This document shows, piece by piece, positions 31,598 through 40,166 of a DNA stretch of 64,000 nt. The notes under the pieces were generated by a model. That model saw nothing but the letters and a program-made list of their open reading frames with translations. It had not been told where the DNA came from and made no database searches. Positions within the stretch are counted from its first letter, which is position 1; each line of letters starts with the position of its first letter. The stretch spans positions 22,101-86,100 of the forward strand of contig DASWRM010000033.1 in NCBI GenBank assembly GCA_036403155.1, read 5' to 3'. The DNA comes from Gaiellales bacterium (GTDB taxonomy: Bacteria > Actinomycetota > Thermoleophilia > Gaiellales > JAICJC01). The translations under genes were made by a program, and so were the position numbers.

Positions 31598-32147
31598 GAC
31601 GGCCGAGCGGCCCGTTCTCTTCCATCAGCAGCTCACGAAGTTTTCCGAGGCACCGCGAGATGCGGCTCGCGATCGTCCCGGACGGCAATTCCAGCGCGGC
31701 CCCGATCGCCGCGTAGCTCTCGTCCCGGCGGAAGAAGCGGTCGAGGATGTCGCGGCAGGGCTCCGCCATCGACGCCAGCGCCTCCTGCACGCTGAGCGCT
31801 TCGTCCAGCTGGTCGATCGTATCGTCCACCGCCGCCTCGACGGCCTCCGGATCGGCCGTCTCCCGCGCGCCGGCGCGGATCCGGTCGATGCACAGCCGGC
31901 GGGTCAGCTGGGCGATCCAGGGGCGCACCGCCTCGTCGTTGCGGAGGTCGGCGAGCCGCTCGTAGGTCTTGGCGAACACGTCCTGGAAGACATCCTCCGC
32001 GTCGGCCGGCGACAGCCGGTAGGCCTGCTGTGCGATTGCGAGCACGTACCGGGAGAATCGGCGGACGAGCTCCTCCCACGCGTCGTCCTCACCGGCCCGG
32101 CAGCGTGCGACGAGGCCTGCGTCCGTGATCGAGCTGAGTGCCGCCAT
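31587..32147 (-). CDS. ECF-type RNA polymerase sigma factor
   Basis: The protein is 186 residues from ATG 32147. Region 2: AWEELVRRFSRYVLAIAQQAYRLSPADAEDVFQDVFAKTYERL, with the expected DAEDVFQDVF, then RPWIAQLTRRLCIDRIR. Region 4: CRDILDRFFRRDESYAAIGAALELPSGTIASRISRCLGKLRELL. Such factors direct polymerase to GGAAC/CGTC-like promoters. Candidates with that form stand before the two repeat-protein genes 3 kb away. It is coupled to the small protein, subtilase and GAF genes. No membrane anti-sigma is encoded, so signal input is probably cytosolic. Confidence 0.9.
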   Translation of the reverse strand: MAALSSITDAGLVARCRAGEDDAWEELVRRFSRYVLAIAQQAYRLSPADAEDVFQDVFAKTYERLADLRNDEAVRPWIAQLTRRLCIDRIRAGARETADPEAVEAAVDDTIDQLDEALSVQEALASMAEPCRDILDRFFRRDESYAAIGAALELPSGTIASRISRCLGKLRELLMEENGPLGRHDG

Positions 32148-32165
32148 GGGTCGATGAAACCCCAA

Positions 32166-32702
32166 TTACCGCTCACTCGCTAGCATGGCGGCCGCCTGGT
32201 GAGCCCGGTCGACCAGCAGCCGCGCCTCACCGGAGCGTGCGTCGTCGGGCCGGCTGAGCAGATTGACCGCCACCAGATGGGCGCCCGAGCGCGTTGCCGC
32301 CTCCGCCAGCACCGCCGCCACCGTCATGTCGGCGTGGTGCGCCTGATCGCAATGGTGCGCCGCGTCGGCCGCGAGCTCGGCCACGTCGGCCGCGATGCGG
32401 GCCAGCACCAGGGAATCGTCGGCCGCGGCCGGCACCAGCGTGGCGATCCGCTGCTCGTCCCCCGCATCGAGCGCGGCGACCGCGCGCTCGTACGACCGCT
32501 CGAGCTGCTCGCTCGCCTGCCACAGCCGCGCCTCCAGCGCCGCCGCCTGAGCGATCGCGCCACCCGCCTCGGGCCAGACGCCGCGGGAGCGCCGGGCCGC
32601 CTTGACGACCAGCGCCGCCGCGAGCGCGGCCGTCGCCGCGCCGGCAGAGCCGGCGGCCGGGCTGCGCTCGTCGGAGCGAACCCGCTCCAGCAGCTGTTCC
32701 AT
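32166..32702 (-). CDS. Cyclodeaminase/cyclohydrolase (FTCD_C)-like protein
   Basis: The protein is 178 residues, all-helical. The start DERSPAAGSAGAATAALAAALVVKAARRSR resembles the SPxPGGGSxAALAGALAAALV opening of formiminotetrahydrofolate cyclodeaminase-like proteins, and the rest follows that four-helix layout (ADVAELAADAAHHCDQAHHADMTVAAVLAEAATRSGAHLVAVNL). The Gly-rich folate loop is degenerate here, so enzyme activity is doubtful. It ends 18 bp before the sigma-factor start on the same strand, so it may be the first gene of that operon. Confidence 0.55.
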   Translation of the reverse strand: MEQLLERVRSDERSPAAGSAGAATAALAAALVVKAARRSRGVWPEAGGAIAQAAALEARLWQASEQLERSYERAVAALDAGDEQRIATLVPAAADDSLVLARIAADVAELAADAAHHCDQAHHADMTVAAVLAEAATRSGAHLVAVNLLSRPDDARSGEARLLVDRAHQAAAMLASER

Positions 32703-32805
32703 CCGTGAAGTCTAAGCGTATGTGCGCCCGGGCACGAGCCCTGCTGCACCGGTTCTTCACCAGTCCGCAACAGCCGCTCCGCCGGTGCTCCATTACCATG
32801 GTCGC

Positions 32806-34905
32806 ATGAGCGTCGAGGATGTGACCACCGCAGCCGCAGACCCGGCGTCCGAGCCGCGGCTGCTGAACCGTGAGCTCTCGCGTCTGGACTTCGACCGCCG
32901 CGTGCTCGCCCAGGCGGCCGATCCGACGGTTCCGCTGCTCGAGCGCGTCCGCTTCTGCTCGATCGTGTCGTCCAACCTGGACGAGTTCTTCATGGTGCGC
33001 GTGGCCGGGCTGCTGCGCCAGGCCGGCGCGGGAGTGCCCGCCCGCTCGGCCGACGGGCGCACGCCACGTGCGGCGCTGGACGAGATCCAGGCGCGGGTGC
33101 ACGATATGTACGCCCTGCAGTCGGCGCTGTGGCGTGACGAGCTGGCCCCGGCGCTCGCGGAGCAGGGAATCATCGTCGGCGGCGTCGACGACTGCACCGA
33201 CGACGAGCTGACCGAGCTCACCAGCCGCTTCGACCGCGAGGTCTACCCGGTGCTGACGCCGCTGGGGGTGGGCCCGGGCCAGCCCTTCCCCTACATCTCC
33301 GGCCTCTCCATGAGCCTCGGCGTGTTCGTGCACGAACCGGAGAGCGGGGAGGAGCGGTTCGCGCGGGTGAAGGTGCCGGAGGTGTTGCCGCGGTTCCTGT
33401 CCATCGGCCGCCGTGGGCTGCTGCTTCCGCTCGAGGACGCGATCGCGCACTTCCTCTCCTGGTTGTTCCCGGGGATGGATGTCGCGGAGCACGTGGTCTT
33501 CCGCGTCACGCGCGACGCGGACTTCGAGGTGTCGGACGAGGCCGACGACCTGCTCGAGGCGGTGGAGCTGGAGCTGCGGCGGCGACGGTTCGGCGACGCG
33601 GTTCGGCTCGAGGTGGCAAGCACCGCCACGCCCGGGATGGTGCAGCGGCTCCAGGACGGCCTGGGCGTGACGGCGGAGCAGACCTACGCGATCGACGGAA
33701 TGCTGGATCTCGCCGACGTCAAGCAGGTGGCGGACATCGACCGCCCGGAGCTGCGGTTCGAACCGTGGGTGCCGGTGACGAGGGCGCGGCTGGCGGCATC
33801 GCCCCTCCGGCGCGAGCTGTTCGCCGAGGTGCGCCGCGGTGACGTGCTCGTGCAGATGCCGTACGACTCCTTTGCGACGTCGGTGGAGCAGTTCGTCAGC
33901 GCGGCGGCCAAGGATCGCGACGTGGTGGGGATCAAGACCACCGTCTACCGAACGAGCGACGATTCCGCCATGCTGCCGGCGCTGATCGACGCGGCCGAGG
34001 CGGGCAAGCAGACGGTCTGCCTGGTCGAGCTGAAGGCGCGGTTCGACGAGCGGCGCAACATCGAGTGGTCGAGGGCGATGGAGCAGGCCGGGGTGCATGT
34101 GGTCTACGGGTTCGCGAACCTCAAGATTCACGCCAAGATGACGCTGATCGTCCGCCGCGACGGCGAGCGGCTGCACCGCTACGCCCACATCGGCACGGGC
34201 AACTACAACGCCGTGACGGCGCGGCTCTACGAGGACTTCGGGCTGTTCACCGACGACGAGGCGATCACGGCCGACCTGGCCGACCTGTTCAACCACCTGA
34301 CCGGCTTCGGCCGGCCGCAGCGGTTCCGGACGATCCTCGCCGCGCCGTTCAACCTGCGCAGCGGGCTGACGGAGCGGATCCGCGCGGTCGCTCGCGCCGC
34401 GGCGGCGGGCGAGCGGGCGCGCATCCGGCTGAAGGTCAACGCGCTCGCCGACCCGGCCATCATCGACGAGCTGTACCGGGCGTCCCAGGCGGGCGCGGAC
34501 ATCGACATCGTCGCCCGCAGCATCTGCACCCTGCGCCCCGCGGTGCCCGGGCTGTCCGAGACGATCCGCGTGCGAAGCATCGTCGGGCGGTTCCTGGAGC
34601 ACAGCCGCGTGTTCGGATTCGAGGCCGGCGACGCCGAGGACTACTACATCGGCAGCGCCGACCTGCTGCCGCGCAACCTCGACCATCGCATCGAGGTGCT
34701 GGCGCCGGTGAAGGACGGCCGCCTCCGCGAGGAGCTGTCGAGCGTGCTGGACGTCCTGTTCTCCGACGACACCGCCTGGAGCCTGGGACCGGACGGCTCG
34801 TGGACACGCTCGCTGCCGGACGGCGGCCGCGACCGCAGCACCCACCGGGTGCTGATGCGGCGCGCCCGTCTCCGTGCCCGCCGCTCGGGCGCGGCCCGCA
34901 CCTAG
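32806..34905 (+). CDS. ppk1: Polyphosphate kinase 1
   Basis: The protein is 699 residues from ATG 32806. PPK1 order is complete: the N-terminal domain LLNRELSRLDFDRRVL and SSNLDEFFMVRVAGL, head domain FPYISGLSMSLGV, and catalytic domains with the autophosphorylated H442 in NLKIHAKMTLIVRR. HIGTGNYN, IRLKVNALADPAIIDELY and HSRVFGFEAGD follow. It polymerises the gamma-phosphate of ATP into polyphosphate. The exopolyphosphatase gene follows after a Pho-box-like site, and CHAD and PilZ genes lie beyond, making a polyphosphate neighbourhood. Confidence 0.95.
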   Translation: MSVEDVTTAAADPASEPRLLNRELSRLDFDRRVLAQAADPTVPLLERVRFCSIVSSNLDEFFMVRVAGLLRQAGAGVPARSADGRTPRAALDEIQARVHDMYALQSALWRDELAPALAEQGIIVGGVDDCTDDELTELTSRFDREVYPVLTPLGVGPGQPFPYISGLSMSLGVFVHEPESGEERFARVKVPEVLPRFLSIGRRGLLLPLEDAIAHFLSWLFPGMDVAEHVVFRVTRDADFEVSDEADDLLEAVELELRRRRFGDAVRLEVASTATPGMVQRLQDGLGVTAEQTYAIDGMLDLADVKQVADIDRPELRFEPWVPVTRARLAASPLRRELFAEVRRGDVLVQMPYDSFATSVEQFVSAAAKDRDVVGIKTTVYRTSDDSAMLPALIDAAEAGKQTVCLVELKARFDERRNIEWSRAMEQAGVHVVYGFANLKIHAKMTLIVRRDGERLHRYAHIGTGNYNAVTARLYEDFGLFTDDEAITADLADLFNHLTGFGRPQRFRTILAAPFNLRSGLTERIRAVARAAAAGERARIRLKVNALADPAIIDELYRASQAGADIDIVARSICTLRPAVPGLSETIRVRSIVGRFLEHSRVFGFEAGDAEDYYIGSADLLPRNLDHRIEVLAPVKDGRLREELSSVLDVLFSDDTAWSLGPDGSWTRSLPDGGRDRSTHRVLMRRARLRARRSGAART

Positions 34906-34911
34906 CACGGC

Positions 34912-34933
34912 GTTCACCGAACCTTCACCAGGG
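34912..34933 (+). promoter_or_regulatory. Pho-box-like direct repeat
   Basis: Two adjoining 11-nt units, GTTCACCGAAC and CTTCACCAGGG, sit between ppk1 and ppx. Streptomyces PhoP binds 11-nt direct repeats of GTTCACC type, so phosphate control of ppx is likely. A single CTTCACCAG unit also lies upstream of ppk1 (32755-32763). Confidence 0.5.
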
Positions 34934-34969
34934 TGACACCGCGTGTGCCTTCGGGCGTCCGAGGTGGGT

Positions 34970-35869
34970 ATGAGAATCCCCATGATGAAGGTCGGCATCA
35001 TCGACGTCGGGTCGAACACCGTTCGCCTGCTCGTGGCGCAGCGCGGCCCGGGCGGGGCGCTGTATGCGCTGCGCGAGGAGCGGCGGCAGGTAGGCCTGGG
35101 CGAGACCATCGAGCGGCGGGGGCGGATCACCGAGGGCAAGCTCGCCGAGACGGCGCGCACGGCCCGCGGCTATGCCAAGCTCGCGCGCAACGCGGGCTGC
35201 GAGCGGCTCGAGGTCGCCGTCACGGCCCCGGGGCGCCAGAGCGGGAACGCGGGTGACCTGCTGCGGGCGCTGCGCGACGCCGTCGGCGTCGTGCCGGAGG
35301 TGCTGTCCGCCGAGGCTGAGGGACGGCTCGCGTACGTCGGGGCGGTATCGGCGGCGGAGGATCTCCGGGGCATGATCGCGGTGTGCGACGTGGGAGGCGG
35401 ATCGACCGAGGTCGCGTTCGGCGGGTCGTCACGGGAGCCCGACTGGGTCGACTCGGTGGACATCGGGTCGCTGCGCCTGAGCAGCCGCTTCTTCCCCGAC
35501 GGCGAGGGCGACGAGCGGGCCATCGGCGCCGCGCGTGATGAGGTTCGGCGCCACCTCGAGCACATCGGCGCCGCGGCTCCCGACGCGGCGCTCGCGACGG
35601 GTGGCAGCGCGCGCGCCCTGCGCAAGCTGATCGGCTGGACGCTCGGAGCGGCCGAGCTCGACGGGGCGATCGGGATGCTCGCTGGCCGCTCAGCCGCCAA
35701 GATCTCGCGGAAGTACGGGGTCGAGCCGCGCCGGGCCCGCACGCTGCTCGCCGGCGCGGTGATCCTCGCCGAGGTCCAGGCCCGACTGGGCGTGCCGTTC
35801 GCGGTCGCCCGCGGCGGGCTCCGGGAGGGGCTCGCCGCCGAGCTGCTCGCCGAGCCGGCCGCGGCGTAG
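34970..35869 (+). CDS. ppx: Exopolyphosphatase (Ppx/GppA family)
   Basis: The protein is 299 residues from ATG 34970 (ATGs at 34982 and 34985 also fit). Actin-like ATPase fold: phosphate-1 VGIIDVGSNTVRLLVA, the LGETIERRGRITEGKL region, catalytic-Glu region EVLSAEAEGRLAYVGA, phosphate-2 VCDVGGGSTEVAF, and C-terminal SVDIGSLRLSSRFF and ATGGSARALRKL. It removes terminal phosphates from polyphosphate, or pppGpp phosphate in GppA members. It lies 64 bp after ppk1 behind a Pho-box-like site. It is shorter than the 500-residue enterobacterial enzymes but normal for the actinobacterial form. Confidence 0.9.
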   Translation: MRIPMMKVGIIDVGSNTVRLLVAQRGPGGALYALREERRQVGLGETIERRGRITEGKLAETARTARGYAKLARNAGCERLEVAVTAPGRQSGNAGDLLRALRDAVGVVPEVLSAEAEGRLAYVGAVSAAEDLRGMIAVCDVGGGSTEVAFGGSSREPDWVDSVDIGSLRLSSRFFPDGEGDERAIGAARDEVRRHLEHIGAAAPDAALATGGSARALRKLIGWTLGAAELDGAIGMLAGRSAAKISRKYGVEPRRARTLLAGAVILAEVQARLGVPFAVARGGLREGLAAELLAEPAAA

Positions 35870-35877
35870 CACCGGCT

Positions 35878-36291
35878 TCAGGTGGTCAGATACTCGACCG
35901 GCACCAGCCCGTCGCCGTCCAGCACCCAGACCGAGCCCTTCTTCGCCTCGCGGCCGGGCCCGACGAGCGCGGCGATCACGTCTCCGTGAGTGCAGGCGAC
36001 CGCCGTCTCGTCCAGTGAGGCGAGCAGCGCGCGCACATCGTCCGCGGCGGTGCCCTCGCCCAGGTCGTCGCGCTGCTCCACGGCCACGCCCAGCCGTGCC
36101 GCAAGCGGCTCGACGGTCTGCACGCAGCGGGTGAACGGGCTGCTGAATACCCGGCGGACGGGATAGCCGGAGAGCAGATCGGGCAGGCGGGCTGCTTGGC
36201 GGCGGCCCTTGCCGTCCAGTGGCCGGAGGCGGTCATCGCCGCCGCTCGCGCCGCGTCTCCCGGCGCGGCCGTGCCGCACGAGCAGGATCAC
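35878..36291 (-). CDS. Histidine phosphatase (SixA-like)
   Basis: The protein is 137 residues from GTG 36291, whose codon overlaps the stop of the CYTH-CHAD gene (GTGA). RHG motif ILLVRHGRAG has the catalytic H7, followed by SSPFTRCVQTVEPLAARLG and the second catalytic His in ACTHGDVIAALV. SixA-like members act on phosphohistidine or small phosphoesters. Linkage to a CHAD protein and the convergent ppx gene suggests a role in polyphosphate or phosphate handling. Confidence 0.85.
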   Translation of the reverse strand: MILLVRHGRAGRRGASGGDDRLRPLDGKGRRQAARLPDLLSGYPVRRVFSSPFTRCVQTVEPLAARLGVAVEQRDDLGEGTAADDVRALLASLDETAVACTHGDVIAALVGPGREAKKGSVWVLDGDGLVPVEYLTT

Positions 36292-37724
36292 GACCAGGCC
36301 GCGCTCCCACGCTTCTCGAGCGTCCGCCAGGCGTCCGGAAACTCGGCGCGGCGCTGCGCACGCCGGGCACGCTGCCGGGCGACCACGAGATCGGCCGCCG
36401 CGGCGGCGCGCGGCTGGGCGATCTCGGCCAGGTCTCGCATCGCCTGCTCGGCGACGTGCGCGTCCTGGTGCTCGCCGAGCACGTCCTGGACGCGCTTGGC
36501 GGCGGACACGAACCGCGTCGCCTTGCGCCCGCGCCCCAGCTCGGCCAGCTCGGCGGCGTAGCGGGCGTGCTTGACCGTCTTTCGCACCTCGTGGAGCTGC
36601 TCGTCCGCCGGCTGCTCGCCGAGCCCGCGCACCTCGCGCCGCAGGGCGCGGAACTCCTTCGCCGCGATCTGCTGCAGCGTGGTGCCGGTTGTGCGGGCCG
36701 GGGGAGCGGTCAGCTCGGCCTCGAGCCGGTCGAGCAGCCGCATGTACCTGGCGGAGGCGAGATCGCCCAGCATCTCGGCCCGGGCCGCGTCCCGCCGGGC
36801 GACGAGCGTCGGCAGCAGCGACTCGACGGCCTCGCGGTCGCGCGGATCCAGGCCGGCGGCGTCGCGGCGCAGGTGGTCCAGCAGGACGTCGAGATCGCGA
36901 ACCGCGCCGAGCGCGCCTCCCGCCCATGCCAGCTCGGAGCGCAGCTCCTTCACCCAGCGGCGCTCGAGCAGGGGAGCGCCCGCGCGGAGCAGCGCGCGCA
37001 TTCGCCGGATGGCCACGCGGTGCCCGTGGAGGTGCTCGGGATCGCTGCCCAGCCGCGTCCCGGGGTCGTTGACCAGGATCTCGCGATACTGCGCCTGGAG
37101 CATCGCGGCCAGCTGCCGCACGGGTCGCGCGGCGCGGCGCGGGGGCTGCGGGCCCGCGGGCAGGAGCCCGAGCGCGCGGACGAGCTTCGGCCGTCCGTCG
37201 CTGTCCCTGGCGCCCGCGCCCCGCAAGACGTGCTCGATCTGCGCCAGCGAGCCGCCGTCACCGTCCACCAGCTCCACCTCGACCTCGCTCATGCGGCTGA
37301 CCGCGGCTCCGCGTGCCGTGACCCGCACCTCGTCCATCAGCACCTCGGCGAGGTCGCGCCCATGCTCGCGCACCACCAGCCCGTGGCGGCGCGTGACGAG
37401 CGTGGCCGCGGGTCGCACGGGCCTGCCCCGGGTGACCGCCGGCAGCAGGTCGATGAACGCCTGGGGCACCAGGCGCGGCGATCCTTCCAGCTGGAGCTCC
37501 AGGCGGCCATCCTCCGCCGGCAGCTTGAGCTGCCAGGCGCCGGCACCGCGCTCGGCGCGGTAGCGAAGCGTGATCCCGCAGGCCGCGAGCCGGTGGTCAG
37601 GCGTGTCGTGGTACGTCGACGAGAAGCGGCGAGCCTCGATCGGCCGGCCCAGCTCTGCCGGCAGGGCGAACCCCGCACCGGCGCGGAGCTTGATCTCGCG
37701 TTCGACGGTCTGCTTCATCGCCAC
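36288..37724 (-). CDS. CYTH-CHAD domain protein
   Basis: The protein is 478 residues. The N-terminal CYTH fold (~1-190) opens with VEREIKLRAG (ExExK) and continues with FSSTYHDTPDHRLAACGITLRYR, WQLKLPAED and SEVEVELVDGD; these are the charged tunnel residues that bind triphosphates. The C-terminal CHAD region (~210-470) has repeated His-Arg helices: HLHGHRVAIRRMRALLRAG, LHEVRKTVKHARYAAEL and GEHQDAHVAEQAM. CHAD domains bind polyphosphate, so the protein may cleave triphosphate or sit on polyphosphate granules. It is 9 bp downstream of the PilZ gene and is followed in overlap by the SixA-like gene. Confidence 0.9.
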   Translation of the reverse strand: MAMKQTVEREIKLRAGAGFALPAELGRPIEARRFSSTYHDTPDHRLAACGITLRYRAERGAGAWQLKLPAEDGRLELQLEGSPRLVPQAFIDLLPAVTRGRPVRPAATLVTRRHGLVVREHGRDLAEVLMDEVRVTARGAAVSRMSEVEVELVDGDGGSLAQIEHVLRGAGARDSDGRPKLVRALGLLPAGPQPPRRAARPVRQLAAMLQAQYREILVNDPGTRLGSDPEHLHGHRVAIRRMRALLRAGAPLLERRWVKELRSELAWAGGALGAVRDLDVLLDHLRRDAAGLDPRDREAVESLLPTLVARRDAARAEMLGDLASARYMRLLDRLEAELTAPPARTTGTTLQQIAAKEFRALRREVRGLGEQPADEQLHEVRKTVKHARYAAELAELGRGRKATRFVSAAKRVQDVLGEHQDAHVAEQAMRDLAEIAQPRAAAAADLVVARQRARRAQRRAEFPDAWRTLEKRGSAAWS

Positions 37725-37733
37725 AGTCGAAGT

Positions 37734-38420
37734 CTACGAGCCGATTCGCCGCTCGGCGGCGAGCGCACGCTCGATCAGCGACCGGCGCAGCGCGGGCCCG
37801 GCGCCCGCCAGCCGCAGCTCGTATTCGATCCGGCCGGCGGTGGGCTGGGCAGACGCGACCTCGGTGCGGGCGGTGAACGGGGGCAGCCGGTCGCCGAAGT
37901 CGAGCTCGAGGTCGACGAGTGCGCCCTCCGGCACCACCCGCTCCGTCCGGACGCGGACGCCGTCGAGCGCGAAGTCGACCGTCGCCGCCGCGAACTCCTC
38001 GACCGCATCCCCGGATGGGGCGACGCGACGGCACACCGCCCGCAGCCGCAGCGGGATCCGCGCCTGGGCGTGCCGCTCGAACAGTCGCCGGTCCTGGGCG
38101 TAGACCCAGCGGACGACACGCTGCTCCGTGTACTCCTCGAGCGGATCGAAGCGCAGCGCCTCGCCGTCCGCGTCCATCCGCACCACCTCGGCAGCGGTGA
38201 AGACGAGAAACCGCGGGTTCCGGAACTCGATCTCGAGCCACTGTCGCGACCCGACCGCCAGGCGTGCGTCCGGCGCGCCGGCGAGCTTCACGCCGCCGGC
38301 GGAGAGGTTCAGCGCGGCGCGGGGGACGGGATCGCTGCGGCCGCCGTCCGCCTGAAGCTCGCTGCAGGCGACGGCGATGTCCGTCTCCACCCGCAGGAAG
38401 GCCCGCCGCTCCCTCTCCAT
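37734..38420 (-). CDS. PilZ-domain protein, apparently with a second degenerate PilZ-like domain
   Basis: The protein is 228 residues from ATG 38420 (GGAAGG directly before it). The first PilZ domain has the c-di-GMP motif RRAFLRV and, later, NLSAGGVKLAG (RxxxR ... (D/N)xSxxG). A second similar half, ARIPLRLRAV ... VDFALDGVRVRTE, has lost the Ser and Arg spacing and probably does not bind. As a c-di-GMP effector it could link the cyclases in this window to the polyphosphate/CHAD operon it heads. The divergent decarboxylase starts 31 bp away. Confidence 0.75.
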   Translation of the reverse strand: MERERRAFLRVETDIAVACSELQADGGRSDPVPRAALNLSAGGVKLAGAPDARLAVGSRQWLEIEFRNPRFLVFTAAEVVRMDADGEALRFDPLEEYTEQRVVRWVYAQDRRLFERHAQARIPLRLRAVCRRVAPSGDAVEEFAAATVDFALDGVRVRTERVVPEGALVDLELDFGDRLPPFTARTEVASAQPTAGRIEYELRLAGAGPALRRSLIERALAAERRIGS

Positions 38421-38451
38421 CCTTCCGAGTCTATTGCGCGATACTCCGCGG

Positions 38452-39945
38452 ATGTCCGCCACACCGACCGAGCGGCCGGCTCCCGTCGCCGACCTCGACT
38501 GGGACTCCGCGCGGATGCGGTCGCTCGCCGATCGCGCGGTCGAGCTGTACGGCGAGTTCCTCGACGGCCTCGACGACATGCCGATCGCGCGGGACATGCC
38601 TGCACAGCGTGTGCGCGAGGCGGTCGTCAGGCCGGTGCCCGAGGAGGGGCTGTCCGACGACGAGCTCGTCGCCCATCTGCACGACGTGCTGATCGAGTGG
38701 GGCGTGCAGTGCGGGCATCCACGGTTCCTCGCCTACGTCACCGGCAGCGGCACCGTGCCGGGAGCGGTGGCCGAGATGCTCGCCGCCGCGGTGAACATGA
38801 ACGTCGGCGGATGGCAGCTGTCGCCGTCGGCCAGCGAGATCGAGCACGCGCTGATGCGGTGGTTCGCGGACCGCTTCGGCCTGCCCGCCGCGGCGGGCGG
38901 ACTGCTCGTCTCCGGAGGAGCGATGGCGAACATGGTCTGCCTGAAGGCGGCACGCGACCACGCGGCCGGGTGGGACACGAGGCGCGACGGCATGGCCGCG
39001 GGGCCGCCCCTGGCGATCTACGCCACCGAGGAGACGCACGTGGTCACCGATCGGGCGGCCGACGCGCTCGGGCTGGGCACGGCTGCGGTGCGGCGGATCC
39101 CGGTGGACGGCAGGCTCCGGATGGTCCCGTCGGCGCTGGCGGAGCGGATCGCCGGCGACCGGGCCGCGGGCGTCCGGCCGATGGCCGTGGTCGGGACGGC
39201 GGGAACCACGTCGACCGGCGCGATCGATCCGCTGGACGAGATCGCGGCCGTCTGCGCCGCGGAGGGCGTCTGGCTGCACGTGGACGCCGCATACGGTGGC
39301 CCGGCCGTGCTGGCCGAGGGTCTACGCCCGCTGCTTCGCGGGATCGAGCGTGCCGACTCGGTGGCCTTCGATCCGCACAAGTGGCTGTACATCGCGCAGT
39401 CCGCCGGCTGCGCGCTGGTGCGCGACGCCCAGCACCTCGCCGACGCCTACCAGGTGCATGCCACGTACGTCTGGCAGGACCGGGATCGCACCGGCGCGGG
39501 GGTCAGCCTCGGCGAGCTCGGTCCCCAGTACAGCAGAGGGTTCCAGGCGCTGAAGGTGTGGGCGTCGCTGCTCGCTCACGGGTCGGCCGCCTACGGCCGG
39601 CGGATCGCGCACGACGCCGCGCTGGCGCACTACATGGCGTCACGGGTCGAGGAGCGGCCGGAGTTCGAGCTGGCCACGCCGGTCGGGCTGTCGATCTGCT
39701 GCTTCGCCTACGTGCCCGCGCAGCCGGCGCCGCAGGAGTACGCGTCGCGGCTGAACGAGCGGATCATGACCGAGCTCCAGCTCGACGGCCGCGCATACAT
39801 CTCCAATGCGATCCTGGGCGGCCGGTTCGTCCTGCGCGCCTGCTTCGTCAACCACCGGACCGAGGCGGACGACGTGGACGCCGTGCTGGACGTGGTCGCC
39901 GAGCTGGGCTCGCGGCTCGACGGGGAGCTGCGAGCGGGCTCCTGA
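38452..39945 (+). CDS. Pyridoxal-phosphate-dependent group II decarboxylase (aromatic-L-amino-acid type), paralogue 1
   Basis: The protein is 497 residues from ATG 38452. DDC-like pattern: HPRFLAYVTGSGTVPGAVAEMLAAAVN near the N-terminus, GLLVSGGAMANMVCLKAAR, the PLP-stacking HVVTDRAADALG, the Asp region WLHVDAAYGGPA, and the Schiff-base Lys in FDPHKWLYIAQSAGC. Members remove CO2 from aromatic amino acids, glutamate or related compounds; the choice cannot be read here. A second paralogue sits at 45278-46699. A single gene without neighbours of an obvious pathway. Confidence 0.88.
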   Translation: MSATPTERPAPVADLDWDSARMRSLADRAVELYGEFLDGLDDMPIARDMPAQRVREAVVRPVPEEGLSDDELVAHLHDVLIEWGVQCGHPRFLAYVTGSGTVPGAVAEMLAAAVNMNVGGWQLSPSASEIEHALMRWFADRFGLPAAAGGLLVSGGAMANMVCLKAARDHAAGWDTRRDGMAAGPPLAIYATEETHVVTDRAADALGLGTAAVRRIPVDGRLRMVPSALAERIAGDRAAGVRPMAVVGTAGTTSTGAIDPLDEIAAVCAAEGVWLHVDAAYGGPAVLAEGLRPLLRGIERADSVAFDPHKWLYIAQSAGCALVRDAQHLADAYQVHATYVWQDRDRTGAGVSLGELGPQYSRGFQALKVWASLLAHGSAAYGRRIAHDAALAHYMASRVEERPEFELATPVGLSICCFAYVPAQPAPQEYASRLNERIMTELQLDGRAYISNAILGGRFVLRACFVNHRTEADDVDAVLDVVAELGSRLDGELRAGS

Positions 39946-39988
39946 CCCCGCGGCCACCCGGCGGGATGCACCGGGCGGCGGCGCGGGA

Positions 39989-40096
39989 TCAGATCCAGCG
40001 GCGGCGGTCGCGCGTATCCGAGACGCGGGAATCGACGCCGTAGCGCAGCGCGAGCGGGCCGACCACGAGGATGAAGATGATCATGAGCAGTTCCAT
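39989..40096 (-). CDS. Very small membrane protein, 35 residues
   Basis: From ATG 40096: one hydrophobic segment (MELLMIIFILVVGPLALRYG) followed by a charged tail DSRVSDTRDRRRWI. Peptides of this form (helix, GVDSR, Arg-rich end) are common and conserved in actinobacteria but have no known function. It is divergent from the LysR gene, with 70 bp between starts, so the regulator may control it. Confidence 0.6.
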   Translation of the reverse strand: MELLMIIFILVVGPLALRYGVDSRVSDTRDRRRWI

Positions 40097-40166
40097 ACAT
40101 GGAAGTGTCGGGCACGAAGTCGATTCGCTCAAATCGAGTATTGGGTGATGATGATAAGATGGGCTA

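Noticed and set aside
32227..35160. A 977-codon open frame on the minus strand opposite ppk1
   Set aside because: Mirror frame of a conserved gene; composition (His, Arg, Val, Leu repeats) is typical of antisense frames.
36219..40043. A very long open frame on the plus strand across the CHAD, PilZ and decarboxylase genes
   Set aside because: It is Arg/Gly/Pro/Ala-rich, has no domain, and runs antisense or out of frame to genes with clear family motifs; a GC-rich artefact.
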